DNA of 64,000 nucleotides from Serratia symbiotica (Periphyllus acericola). Its GTDB lineage: Bacteria; Pseudomonadota; Gammaproteobacteria; Enterobacterales; Enterobacteriaceae. The translations under genes were made by a program, and so were the position numbers. Below, piece after piece: positions 45,314 through 54,671 of the stretch (the stretch's first letter is position 1; the number at the start of each line of letters is the position of its first letter). The stretch spans positions 1,488,001 through 1,552,000 of the forward strand of contig NZ_OZ026452.1 of the NCBI RefSeq assembly GCF_964019515.1, given 5' to 3'. The notes below the pieces were generated by a model. The model did no database searches. It saw only the letters and a list, made by a program, of their open reading frames with translations, and was not told the DNA's origin.

Positions 45314-45718
45314 TTAAACTAACGCATTGAACCAGGCGTCAAACGGCACTTTACGGCACTTTCTGCATCGTGCAGTTGAGTATATCGGTCATTTTTCCCG
45401 CGCGCAACACCGTAATGGTGGGGATGCTGCGGAAGTGGGCGTTCAGCTCTGGCTCGGCTTTGGTGCTGACGCTCACGAAGCGTACTTTGTTAGCACACTA
45501 GTGGTGCAAAGCTGCGGCATGGGCTGTACCAAGATGCCCAGAAGCCGACCACCACAGGCAGGTCCGCCCTGTCTCAGTTGATTCAAGGTGGTAGCGGTAG
45601 CGCTGATCACGCCACCGCAGAAGAGTTCATGGCCGCAGCGACCGCACTTTGCGCTGTCCGCCAGGTGATCTTCAGGTACAGAGTTAGTGACATGGCAAAG
45701 TGCACAAATTGTATTCAT
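45314..45718 (-). pseudogene. trxC: trxC pseudogene (thioredoxin 2)
   Basis: Trx2 is a zinc-binding, oxidative-stress thioredoxin. The N-terminal zinc-finger part (MNTICALCHVTNSVPEDH, CGRCGHELF) is open, then a frameshift near 45580 follows. In the shifted frame the active site reads WYSPC where WCGPC is expected, so the first catalytic Cys is gone, and a stop follows at about 45490. The rest is a shortened, frame-broken remnant ending FDAWFNAL. A 1.06-kb IS lies 14 bp upstream of the start. Confidence 0.9.
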
Positions 45719-45732
45719 GTTGGCCTTAGATA

Positions 45733-46794
45733 GGCGTTGTTGAATAAATCGAACTTTTGGCCGGGACGAGGATCAGATCACTCTCCTTCTGTCAAAATAG
45801 CGACATGCCGTGGCCCAGAAAAAGTTCAACATCACCAACTGGAAGGCTTACAACAACGCCCTTACCACTCGGGGTTTACTCACTTGCTGGGGGGATGAAA
45901 CGGCACTTCACGCCTGGTAATGCGAGGCAAAACCTTCTCTGCGTGGTCGCCCACCACATTATTCCGATATGGCAATCACCAGCGTATTGATGCTGAAACG
46001 GATTTTCGGCCTGACACTTCGCGCCCTCCAGGGCTTCGTCGACTCCATTGTCACACTGATTAAAGTGCCGTTGAACTGCCCGGACGACACCTGCATCAGT
46101 AAGCGGGCGAAGTCCGGCCATGTCCCGTTTAAAACACCAACGCCAGGTGAAATTGCGCACCTCGTTATCGACTCTAGCGGGCTCAACGCTCAACGTGTTG
46201 GGTTAAGGGGAGTGGAAGGTAAAAAAACACGGTCAGGAAAAACGGCGGATCTGGCGAAAACTGCATTTGCCCGTAGATACAGAAAAACATGAGGTCATCT
46301 GTGCTGACCTTTCCTTGAGCAATGTCACCGATATAGAAGCCCTCCCAGGTCTCATCTGTCAGAGGTACCGTAAAATCAAAGTCGCCTAGGCGGATCGGGA
46401 TTAGGATACGCGAGTGTGTGATGATGAGTTAAGGGGCAAGAAGCTCAAGGCGTTAATACCGCCCAGCAGCGGAGCCCGTTATTGGTCGGCAGACTATGCA
46501 GAGCGAAATCAAGCGGTGGCGAACCAGCGCCTTACCGGAGACAACACACGGTGGAAAAGTATCACAGGCTACTACCGACGTTCGATAGCGGCAACAGCGA
46601 GGTACAGAGTAAAACAGCTATTTGGTGGTCACCTGTCGCTGCGAGATTATGATGGGCAAGTTGCAGAGGCGCTGGCCATGATCTGTTCACTAAACAAGAT
46701 GACGCTCGCCGGTATGCCAGAAAGTGTACGCCTTACCTGAAAGCTGCCCATTCATGGGACTCTTTATTACAAATCCGATTTATTCAACAAAGCC
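45733..46794 (+). mobile_element. IS903-like element (IS5 family), copy 1
   Basis: 1062 bp with ends GGCGTTGTTGAATAAATC and GATTTATTCAACAAAGCC. It is flanked by a 9-bp target duplication with one mismatch: CCTTAGATA (45724-45732) and CCTTAAATA (46795-46803). Length, ends and 9-bp duplication are those of the IS903 group. It sits in the trxC-yfiF divergent promoter region. Confidence 0.93.
45810..46740 (+). pseudogene. IS903-like transposase pseudogene, copy 1
   Basis: Starts at GTG 45810 (AQKKFNITNWKAYNNALTTRG) and stops at TAG after ALHAW (45917-45919). Later frames show DMAITSVLMLKRIFGLTL, RALQGFVDSIVTLIKVPLNC and TPGEIAHLVIDSSGLN (the DDE catalytic region), then GARYW and LSLRDYDGQVAEALAMI. 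Several frameshifts; not functional. Confidence 0.9.
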
Positions 46795-46999
46795 CCTTAA
46801 ATATTAAAAGCGCATCACAGGGCGGCCACATTCAGTAACGCAGAGGGTTTTTAATACGGCGGATTGTTGGCAAAAGCAACGGGCTAGACAACGAGGATTG
46901 TTCAATAGATATGATAGTTGGGAACTTTTGGCGCAAGTTGGTAGTTTCATGCGGTAACATCAGGTACTCTTCGCGCCCAGCCCGTAGGTGGAGAAGACA

Positions 47000-48082
47000 A
47001 TGAACGACGCATTCAGTGGTAAGAACGGTAAAGTTAAAGTGATGTACGTCCGCAGCGATGATTGCCGTAACAAAAATAAACATTCGGCTGGCAAAGGTCG
47101 CTCGGCAAACAGCGCACGGTCAAGCCGTGAGGATCAAGCCAAAGTGCGTAATGGCCATGATCGTCGCGGAGCAGGTTTCCACCGCAGTGAAGGTGATCAC
47201 TCTCGTCGTCCGGCGCTGTCTCGCTCCGCAGATCGAGGTAGTTATGATTCGCAATGGAAAACAGTTTCACGCGCACAAGATGAAGAAATTGGATTTAATC
47301 ATGGAGGCATCAGCGGCAAAAGCTTTATCGACCCGGAACAGTTGCGCCGACAGCGTGCGGAAGAAACCCGCGTCTACGGTGAGAATGCCTGTCAGGCGCT
47401 GTTCGCCAGCCGTCCGGATGCTATCGTTCGCGCTTGGTTCATAGAGTCGATCACTCCGCGTTTCCGTGAAGCGTTGCGCTGGATGGCGGCTAACCGCAAG
47501 GCTTACCATTTGGTGGATGAGGAAGAACTGGTCAAGGCTTCAGGTACTGAACACCACGGTGGCGTCTGCTTTTTGATTAAAAAGCGTCAGGGGGTGGATG
47601 CGCAGACCTATCTGAAAAAACCCATGGATACCGACTGTGTGTTGGCTCTGGAAGAGGTGGGCAACCCGCATAATCTGGGTGCTATCATGCGCTCATGTGC
47701 CCATTTCGGTGTCAATAGCGTGTTGCTGCAAGACCCTGCAGCGTTGGAATCTGGGGCCGCAGTGCGCACCGCAGAAGGCGGTGCGGAGCATATAAAGGCG
47801 ATCAATTCTGATGACTTTCTATCGGTGCTGGATATCTTTCGCCAGGCGGGTTATACCATCGTAACCACCTCTAGCTACAAAGGTACTGCGTTAGCACAGG
47901 CCAAGTTGCCGGCCAAAATAGTGTTGGTGTTGGGGCAAGAGCGTGATGGTTTGAGTTACAGCGCTTGGCAGAAGGGGGACATGAGTATTTCCATCGGCGG
48001 CACCGGTAAGGTTGACAGCTTGAACGTGTCGGTTGCCACTGGCATTTTGCTGGCTGACTGGTGGCGACAGAATCAGGCGTAA
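47000..48082 (+). CDS. yfiF: TrmH/SpoU-family RNA 2'-O-methyltransferase YfiF
   Basis: 360 residues from ATG 47000 ([20 protein letters not shown]); a GTG 12 bases upstream is in frame but less likely. The N-terminal ~110 residues are basic and low in complexity. The substrate-binding domain follows ([20 protein letters not shown]), then the SPOUT knot with [20 protein letters not shown] (motif 1), [11 protein letters not shown] (motif 2) and [17 protein letters not shown] (motif 3). The RNA target is not established to my knowledge. Intact. An IS precedes it and a rearranged block follows. Confidence 0.92.
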   Translation: MNDAFSGKNGKVKVMYVRSDDCRNKNKHSAGKGRSANSARSSREDQAKVRNGHDRRGAGFHRSEGDHSRRPALSRSADRGSYDSQWKTVSRAQDEEIGFNHGGISGKSFIDPEQLRRQRAEETRVYGENACQALFASRPDAIVRAWFIESITPRFREALRWMAANRKAYHLVDEEELVKASGTEHHGGVCFLIKKRQGVDAQTYLKKPMDTDCVLALEEVGNPHNLGAIMRSCAHFGVNSVLLQDPAALESGAAVRTAEGGAEHIKAINSDDFLSVLDIFRQAGYTIVTTSSYKGTALAQAKLPAKIVLVLGQERDGLSYSAWQKGDMSISIGGTGKVDSLNVSVATGILLADWWRQNQA

Positions 48083-48137
48083 TGCTCTACGCTGGATGAA
48101 AAGCGGGTGCTTCAGGGTACCCGTTTTGCTTGGATGT

Positions 48138-49640
48138 TCAGTGAACGCCACCGCCCTCTGCGTTTCCGGGGCTGAATGGTGGTTTTGCCAGCAACACCAG
48201 TACCAACAGGATCATGAAAACCCCGGCAGACAGCCAGAAAATTTAATTAGCTGAGATGATAAGCTCCTGTGCGGTGATCTCTTGCCGATTTGTGCCAACC
48301 GTAGATATATTTCCTGCGATTGTGGGTTATAAGGGTTCACAAACTCCGTTAGCTGAGAATGGTGCTGAGATTCGCGCTGAGTCCACAACGTGGTGGTGAT
48401 CGAAGTGCCGATAGAGCCTGCCAGAGTACGGGTAAAATTCGACAGGCTTGATGCCGACGCCATACGTTCTGCCGATAAGCCAGACAACGTAATGGTGATC
48501 AATGGCATAAAGAAGCAGGCGATAGCGAAGCCTTGGACAAACTGCGGCTAAGCTGAGGCACCAAAATCCATTCCCGGTTCAAACGTATAGCCCGCCAGTA
48601 GAAGCACGCAGCATACATAATGAAGCTGAAGGTCACTAGCCGTCGCATGTCCAGCCGGTTGCCGAACTTACCGATAACCGGCGACAGCAACATCGGTATC
48701 AGCCCGACAGGTGCAGAGGCCAACCGCGCCCAGGTAGCGGTATAACTATAGACTTCTTGCAGTAACTGCGGCAACAACATGATAGTACCAAAGTACAGCA
48801 TATAGGCCAGGCTGCTGCACAGACAGCCGATGGTAAAGTTGCGCGACTTGAACAGCGAAAAATCCACTATCGGATGATCGTCCGTTAGCTCCCAGATTAT
48901 CAGGAACAGCAGTGCCACTACCGCAATCACGGCGAGGGTGATGATCTCGGTTGAGTTGAACCAGTCCAGATCCTTACCTTGATCGAGCATGACCTGTAGC
49001 GACCCTATGCCGACAATCAACAGCCCCAGGCCGACGACATCAATGGGCATGATCGCGTTTTTGGTTTCCCTGCCGCGCAGCGTTGACAACGCCGCCATGA
49101 TCACAAAGATGCCAAATGGAATGTTGATGAAGAAGATCCAACCCCACTGCTAGTTATCGCTGATGTAACCGCCGAGGATCGGCCCGAATACCGGTGCGAT
49201 GATTACCGTCATTGACCACAACGCGAAGGCCATTGCCCGTTTAGCGGGGGAATAGTTGTTTAGCAGCAAGCTTTGCGATAACGGGATCAATGGCCCCGCC
49301 ATTAACCCTTGGATCACGCGGAAGAAAATCAGCATCCCCAGGCTATTAGAAATACTACACAGCCAGGAAGCGAACACAAACAGCGTGGTGGACCAGAGGA
49401 ACAATCGCACTTCACTGATGCGTTTCGCCAGCCAGTTATTGGAATGGAGATGGCATTCGCTACGCCAAACGAGATGATCACCCAGGTGCCCTGAGCGTTG
49501 GAAGAACCGAGGTTACCCGCGATGGTGGGGATCGCTACATTGGCAATGGTGGAGTCCAGCACCTGTATGAAGGTCGCCATGGCGAGTGCGCCCGTCTGGG
49601 TTCCTTCAAGCGGTTTCCGTGGCAAGGGGGTCTCCCGCAC
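48138..49640 (-). pseudogene. emrB: emrB pseudogene (multidrug efflux, MFS)
   Basis: EmrB is the 14-segment inner-membrane pump of EmrAB-TolC. The N-terminus (ATFIQVLDSTIANVAIPTIA) is joined to a shortened start and overlaps the end of emrA. Frames break near 49440, at TAG around 49150, near 48540 and near 48240. Pieces such as FFRVIQGLMAGPLIPLSQSL and FTIGCLCSSLAYMLYFGTIM are conserved. It ends GGGVH at 48138. Not near yfiF in other enterics; part of a displaced block. Confidence 0.92.
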
Positions 49641-50805
49641 GCTTGGCCAGCATTCGCATGGATCACCTTGGCAATCATTTGGTTAACCGTTACCAGATCC
49701 AACGCCAGTGCGTTGCTTTGGTACCGTGGCTTGTTGCGCACTACATTGGACAGTACGCGGCCATCTAGATTAGCGGTGTCAACTTTCACTCGCGTTGAGA
49801 GGCCGATCCGCAGCGGATGATCGGCGATCTGCTTCGCGTCTAATTCGATACGTACCGGCAGGTGCTGCACCACTTTGATCAAGTTACCGGTGGCGTTCTG
49901 TGCTGGCAACAGTGAGAAGACGCTGCCAGTACCCATATAGATACCAGCCACTTTGCCGTTGTAGATTACATCGTCGCCATACACATCGCTGATCACGGTA
50001 ACCGGTTGGATTAGCGATCTGGGTTTCTTTGAAGTTGGCATCCACCCAAATATGATCGGTAGGTACTACCGCCATCAGCGTAGCGTCCGCGGCGATTTGC
50101 GCGCCGATCTGTACGCTACGGCGTGAGACGTAACCGGTTATGGGGCTAAGCACTTTAGTTCGTTGCATTGCCAACCAAGCATCGCGCATCTGCGCGGCGG
50201 ATTGCAGGATAGCCGGTTGCTGCTCCAATGGGGTGTCCAACACCATCGCTTGATTGGCGTTGTATTGCTCAGTCGCCACGTCCAGCGCTGCTTTGGCACT
50301 GTCCACTGCATTGCGAACGTGTTGCAACTCTTCGCGGCCGATGGCATCAACGTTGCCCAATAAGACACGGCGCTTCAGATCGTTCTCCGCCTTGCTCAGA
50401 ACGGATTTTCGTAGGGCTATATTGGCCTGAAACTGCTTACTGTTGATGATCAATTGGTGGGTTTGATGCACGCTGTTGGCCAGACCTGTTTTGGCACGTT
50501 CAAACGCCTGCTGGGCATCGGTCGGATCGAGCGTTAACAGCACATCACCTTGTTTTACGTAGTCGGTATTATCGACATTGATACTTTTCACGCTGCCGGA
50601 TACCTGAGCCATGATCTGTACCTGTTTGCTGGAGACATAGGCGTCATCGATTTCCTTATTAATAACGAAACACCAGGAAACAGTACATAAAATAAGCTAC
50701 CCCAACAATAATGAAAATAACCGTTAGCAACAGCAGCCAAAATTGGCGTTGCTTCTTTTTGCCGTTCGCCTGCTGCGGGTTTTGAGTCTCCGCACTAACG
50801 CTCAT
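49641..50805 (-). pseudogene. emrA: emrA pseudogene (efflux membrane-fusion protein)
   Basis: EmrA bridges EmrB to TolC. The start MSVSAETQNPQQANGKKKQR and the transmembrane anchor are legible. A frameshift follows YCFLVFRY (about 50660). AQVSGSVKSINVDNTDYVKQ, the coiled-coil hairpin and the lipoyl part (ITGYVSRRSVQIGAQIAAD) are open to a frameshift near 50010. The C-terminal barrel (GDDVIYNGKVAGIYMGTG) lies in another frame and ends near KVIHANAG without its stop. Not functional. Confidence 0.92.
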
Positions 50806-50878
50806 GGTGTTCTCACTATGGTGTTCTTCAAACTATCTCTACCCGTCATAATTTGAAGTTACATCTGTACTGATAAAA

Positions 50879-50903
50879 AAATAAGGCGCATTTAGCGCCT
50901 TAT
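50879..50903 (-). terminator. Terminator of rnfH
   Basis: Minus-strand stem AAGGCGC / GCGCCTT with loop TAAAT, followed by ATTTTTTTAT. It overlaps the rnfH stop codon. Confidence 0.82.
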
Positions 50904-51184
50904 TTTCTTGCCTTTTCTGCTCGTTGGCGGCGAAGTTCTTTGGGATCAGCAATCAGCGGCCGATAAATTTCCACCCGATCACCATCATTCAGCAGATCGC
51001 CCAGCTTGGCCGGATGGCTGTATATTCCCAGCTTATTGCTTTGCAGATCGATATCCCGGCGCAGCCCCAGCAAGCCGGAGTCCTGAATCGCCTGCTCAAC
51101 GTTGCTGCCCGCAGCCAGCCTCACCTTACGAAGATACTGACGTTCCGGCAAGGCGTAAACTACCTCGACATGGATCTCAGACAC
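50900..51184 (-). CDS. rnfH: RnfH family protein (RatB)
   Basis: 94 residues, ubiquitin-like fold of unclear function. The start GTG 51184 ([20 protein letters not shown]) overlaps the end of ratA by 8 bp. Family signature [20 protein letters not shown] is at the C-terminus. Intact and paired with ratA as in other enterics. Confidence 0.9.
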   Translation of the reverse strand: MSEIHVEVVYALPERQYLRKVRLAAGSNVEQAIQDSGLLGLRRDIDLQSNKLGIYSHPAKLGDLLNDGDRVEIYRPLIADPKELRRQRAEKARK

Positions 51185-51611
51185 TGTAAACCTGTTTCGC
51201 TCGTTGGGTGAAAGCTTGCACCATACTACCTGCCATCTCTTTGAAAAAATTGCCGAATGCCAGCTCAATCAGTGTGTTGGTGAACTCAAAATCCAGGTGC
51301 AGCTCTACTTTGCAGGCTTCCGCACTCAACGGCGTAAACTGCCAGCCACCCATCAGCTTGCGGAACGGGCCATCAACCAACTGCATATTGATGCTCTGGT
51401 TATCCAGCAGCATATTACGTGTGGTAAAGGTTTTACTGATACCCGCTTTGGCGACATCTACTGCTGCGGTCATTTCGTTATTGGACGCGTTTATCACCCG
51501 GCTACCAATACAATATGGCAGAAAATCGGGGTAAGAATCAACATCGTTAACCAACTGATACATCTGCTCGGTGCTGAATGGCACTAACGCATTCCGATTT
51601 ATCTGGGGCAT
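51177..51611 (-). CDS. ratA: Ribosome-association toxin RatA / COQ10-like START protein
   Basis: 144 residues from ATG 51611 ([20 protein letters not shown]). A single START/polyketide-cyclase domain with [33 protein letters not shown] and [16 protein letters not shown]. In E. coli it was reported to block 70S formation; relatives in the COQ10 family bind ubiquinone. Divergent from smpB. Intact. Whether it acts as a toxin here is not known. Confidence 0.92.
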   Translation of the reverse strand: MPQINRNALVPFSTEQMYQLVNDVDSYPDFLPYCIGSRVINASNNEMTAAVDVAKAGISKTFTTRNMLLDNQSINMQLVDGPFRKLMGGWQFTPLSAEACKVELHLDFEFTNTLIELAFGNFFKEMAGSMVQAFTQRAKQVYSV

Positions 51612-51771
51612 ATCATTTCCTGTAAGACACAAAACATGCGGATAATACCATTTATCTATCTGCAAACAAAAATCTGCAATGCACATAGATAGATCAAAAA
51701 TGCGAAAATTACGCGGGTGCTGAACGGTAAAGGATTTCTTTCGCTAGCACATCCAGTATAATGAATACAAT

Positions 51772-52254
51772 ATGACAAAGAAAAAAGCACACAAACCCGG
51801 TTTTGCCACCATTGCACAAAACAAGCGAGCGCGTTTCGAATATTTCATTGAAGAAGAGATCGAAGCTGGCCTATCGCTGAAAGGATGGGAAGTAAAATCC
51901 CTGCGTGCCGGTAAATCCAACCTCAGCGACAGTTACGTAACATTTCGTGATGGTGAAGCCTATTTGTTTGGTGCCACCCTAACGCCACTCAGCGTCGCTT
52001 CATCGCATGTAATATGCGATCCGATACGTACCCGCAAACTACTGCTTAACAAGCGCGATTTGGACTCTCTGATTGGCCGTGTAAATCGCGAAGGCTATAC
52101 TGTTGTCGCACTTTCCATGTATTGGAAAAATGCCTGGTGCAAAGTCAAAATTGGCATAGCCAAAGGCAAGAAAGAACACGATAAGCGTGATGACATCAAA
52201 GATCGTGAATGGCAGAAGGCGAAAGCCCGTATCATGAAAAATGCCAACCGTTAA
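51772..52254 (+). CDS. smpB: SsrA-binding protein SmpB
   Basis: 160 residues. SmpB binds tmRNA and brings it to stalled ribosomes. [19 protein letters not shown] and [20 protein letters not shown] (the C-terminal tail that enters the mRNA channel) are family hallmarks. A hairpin overlaps its stop (52248-52270). The partner ssrA begins 50 bp downstream. Intact. Confidence 0.97.
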   Translation: MTKKKAHKPGFATIAQNKRARFEYFIEEEIEAGLSLKGWEVKSLRAGKSNLSDSYVTFRDGEAYLFGATLTPLSVASSHVICDPIRTRKLLLNKRDLDSLIGRVNREGYTVVALSMYWKNAWCKVKIGIAKGKKEHDKRDDIKDREWQKAKARIMKNANR

Positions 52255-52303
52255 GCCTCTGGCTTAACGGGCTAAGCTTCTGGTACACTGCGTAAAGTTA
52301 ATT

Positions 52304-52667
52304 GGGGCTGATTCTGGATTCGACGGGATTTGCGAAGCCCTAGGAGCATGCCGAGGGGCGGTTGGCCTCGTAAAAAGCCGTGAAAAATAGTCGCAAACGA
52401 CGAAAAATACGCACTAGCAGCTTAATAACCTGCTCAGAGCCCCTTTCTCCCTAGCCTCCGCTCTTAGGACGGGGATCAAGAGAGGTCAAACCTAAAAGAG
52501 ATCGCGTGAATGTCCTGCCTGGGGCTGAAGCGTTAAATGCAATCAGGCTAGTTTGTGAGTAGCGTGTCCATCCGCAGCTCACAGGCGAATGTAATGATTG
52601 GACTAAGCATGTAGTGCCGACGGTGTAGTAATTTCGGACGGGGGTTCAAATCCCCCCAGCTCCACCA
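52304..52667 (+). ncRNA. ssrA: tmRNA
   Basis: 364 nt from GGGGCTGATTCTGGATTCGA to CCCAGCTCCACCA. The tag frame begins at GCA 52393 and reads ANDEKYALAA before TAATAA, so the tag is A-ANDEKYALAA; E. coli has N where K stands. The tRNA-like end has the T-arm GGTTCAAATCC and CCA. The 3' end is a classic integration site, and an integrase remnant follows 165 bp downstream. Confidence 0.97.
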
Positions 52668-52832
52668 CTTTATGATGTATTGAAGTTCAGTGAAGTCTAC
52701 TAAGCCCACATGGAACCAGCCTATCGGTCTTTTTTACGTCTATAGTAGTCTACCGAGAATTGCTAGAAGCTACTTGTTATGGCACCGATTTGGGGACCCA
52801 ACACAAAAGGTCCAAAACTTGAGGGTCCCAAA
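52668..52832. other. tmRNA-integrase spacer, likely old attachment region
   Basis: AT-rich, no gene. Sits between the tmRNA 3' end and the integrase remnant, where attL of a tmRNA-targeting element would lie. No second copy of the tmRNA 3' end was noticed in the window. Confidence 0.4.
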
Positions 52833-52985
52833 ATGGCATAACTCGCAAAAAACTCACGGATACTGAAATCAAAAGCACCAAACCTTCAGACAAATAAATC
52901 AACTTGTTTTACGGTGATTGCTTGATTCTGCGAATCGCACCCCCCTCAAAGGGTGGCAAGAAAAACTGGTATTTCAGGTATGCGG
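52833..52985 (+). pseudogene. Integrase N-terminal remnant (P4-like tyrosine recombinase)
   Basis: ATG GCA, then five extra bases, then codons for RKKLTDTEIKSTKPSDK, TAA, INLFYGDCLILRIAPPSKGG and KKNWYFRYAG. This is the arm-type DNA-binding (DUF4102-like) N-terminus of P4-family integrases. It has a stop and a frameshift and is cut at 52985 by an IS. The catalytic domain is gone. Being next to ssrA fits the known habit of such integrases to use tmRNA genes. Confidence 0.75.
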
Positions 52986-53999
52986 GGCTTTGTTGAATAA
53001 ATCGGATTTGGAATAAAGAGTCCCCTGAATGGGCATATTTCTGGCATACCGGCGAGCGGCATCTTGTTTAATGCACAGATCATGGCCAGCGCCTCTGCAA
53101 CTTGCCCATGATAATCTCGCAGCGACAGGTGACCAACAAATAGCTGTTTTACTCTGTACCTCGCTGTTGCCGCTATCGAACGTCGGTGGTAGCCTGTGAT
53201 ACTTTTCCACCGTGTGTTGTCTCCGGTAACGCGTTGGTTCGCCACCGCTTGATTTCGCTCTGCATAGTATTATCAGCCAATAACGGGCTCCGCTTCTAGG
53301 CGGTATTAACGCCCTGAGCTTCTTGCGCCTTAACTCATCATCACACACTCGCATATCCTAAGCCCGATCCGCCGAGGCGACTTTGATTTTACGGTACCTC
53401 TGACGGATGAGACCTGGGAAGGCTTCGGTATCGGTGACATTGCTCAAGGAAAAGTCAGCACAGATGACCTCATGTATTTCTGTATCTACGGCCAAATGCA
53501 GTTTTCGCCAGATCCGCCGTTTTTCCTGACCGTGTTTTTTTACCTTACACTCCCCTTCACCCAACACGTTGAGCCCGCTAGAGTCGATAACGAGGTGCGC
53601 AATTTCACCCAGCGTTGGGGTTTTAAACGGGACATGGCCGGACTTTTCCCGCTTACTGATGCAGGTGTCGTCCGGGCAGTTCAACGGCACTTTAATCAGT
53701 GTGACAATGGAGTCGACGAAGCGCGAAGTGTCAGGCCGAAAATCCGTTTCAGCATCAATACGCTGGTGATTGCCATATCGGAATAATGTGGTCGGCGACC
53801 ACGCCGAGAAGGTTTTGCCTCGCAGTACCAAGCGTGAAGTGCCGTTTCATCCACCGAGAAAGAGTGATAAGGGCGTTGTTGTAAGCCTTCCAGTTGGTGA
53901 TGTTGAACTTTTGCTGGGCCACGGAATATCGCTATGTTGACAGAAGGAGAGTGATCGGATCCGCGTGCCGGCCAAATGTTCGATTTATTCAACAACGCT
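52986..53999 (-). mobile_element. IS903-like element (IS5 family), copy 2
   Basis: About 1014 bp, in opposite orientation to the copy at 45733. Ends GGCTTTGTTGAATAAATC and GATTTATTCAACAACGCT match copy 1. No flanking direct repeat was seen, so rearrangement after insertion is likely. It truncates the integrase remnant on one side and the bamE end on the other. Confidence 0.92.
52992..53940 (-). pseudogene. IS903-like transposase pseudogene, copy 2
   Basis: Minus-strand pieces include ALHAWYCEAKPSRRGRRPHY, DMAITSVLMLKRIFGLTLRA, TLGEIAHLVIDSSGLN and LSLRDYHGQVAEALAMI. About 10 bp are missing after LRA compared with copy 1, and other indels are present. It lacks the TAG that copy 1 has after ALHAW, so the two copies decayed separately. 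Confidence 0.9.
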
Positions 54000-54315
54000 T
54001 CTGAATATCTGTCAATACGCCCACGCTGTTGAAGGTCAACGTCAGAGTTTGCTGAGTAATACCTTCATGACCAGGTTGTTGGCGGAATACATAGAACCAC
54101 GTTTGAGTCCCGAATAGGTCTTGTAGCATTGGAGTACCCAATGTGTAAGCGACCTGCTGCTGGGTCATACCTTTTTGAATTTTTGCCACATCGGTCGGTG
54201 TTAGGTAGTTCCCCTGGTTGATGTCATGCCGATAAGCCACTTTCTCAAAAGTAGAACAGCCAGCAGACAGCATCACAAGAACCACAGCAGCGGCAGTCAG
54301 CGTTTTACAGCGCAT
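53989..54315 (-). CDS. bamE: Outer-membrane assembly lipoprotein BamE, C-terminus altered by an IS
   Basis: BamE supports the BamA beta-barrel machine. Start ATG 54315 ([20 protein letters not shown], lipobox LSAGC). The conserved core [40 protein letters not shown] and [18 protein letters not shown] is complete. After VGVLTDIQ the native last ~8-10 residues are replaced by KRC read from the IS end. The core fold is whole, so it may still work. It has also lost its own terminator region. Confidence 0.88.
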   Translation of the reverse strand: MRCKTLTAAAVVLVMLSAGCSTFEKVAYRHDINQGNYLTPTDVAKIQKGMTQQQVAYTLGTPMLQDLFGTQTWFYVFRQQPGHEGITQQTLTLTFNSVGVLTDIQKRC

Positions 54316-54671
54316 AGTAATCACATTCCTTAAGGGCATGGTGTGCCGATGATAATAGACCTTGCTGCAATGAGAAACCCTTTATACCTTTCATCTTTTA
54401 TATGGCTACCACGTTGGCTTCCCGCTCCTATTCTAGGCGCTTGGTTAACTAAGAGCCTATCCCATTAGGCTATTCTATTTGCCATTTTAGATCTTGGATC
54501 TACGCAGTGCCCACTCTCCTCACGTACTCCATGTTCGTTATGGTGGTTGCGCGCTGCCCGTATGCAAACTGGCTGCAAAAGTGTGCACCCACTGGATAGG
54601 CTCGAATTATTGTAGGGTTGCGTTCACTTGCCGCTTTTAAATCTATTAGGTAAATAGCGGCAACGTCAGAT
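54316..54671. other. bamE-recN gap
   Basis: No gene. It contains the presumed bamE promoter and one complete MITE-like repeat (54450-54606). Nothing else recognised. Confidence 0.6.
54450..54606 (-). repeat. MITE-like repeat, copy C (complete)
   Basis: About 155 bp. Left end TAAGAGCCTATCCCATTAGG, right end ACTGGATAGGCTCGAATTA. It is collinear with the reverse complement of 22015-22165, with scattered differences and small indels. Confidence 0.85.
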
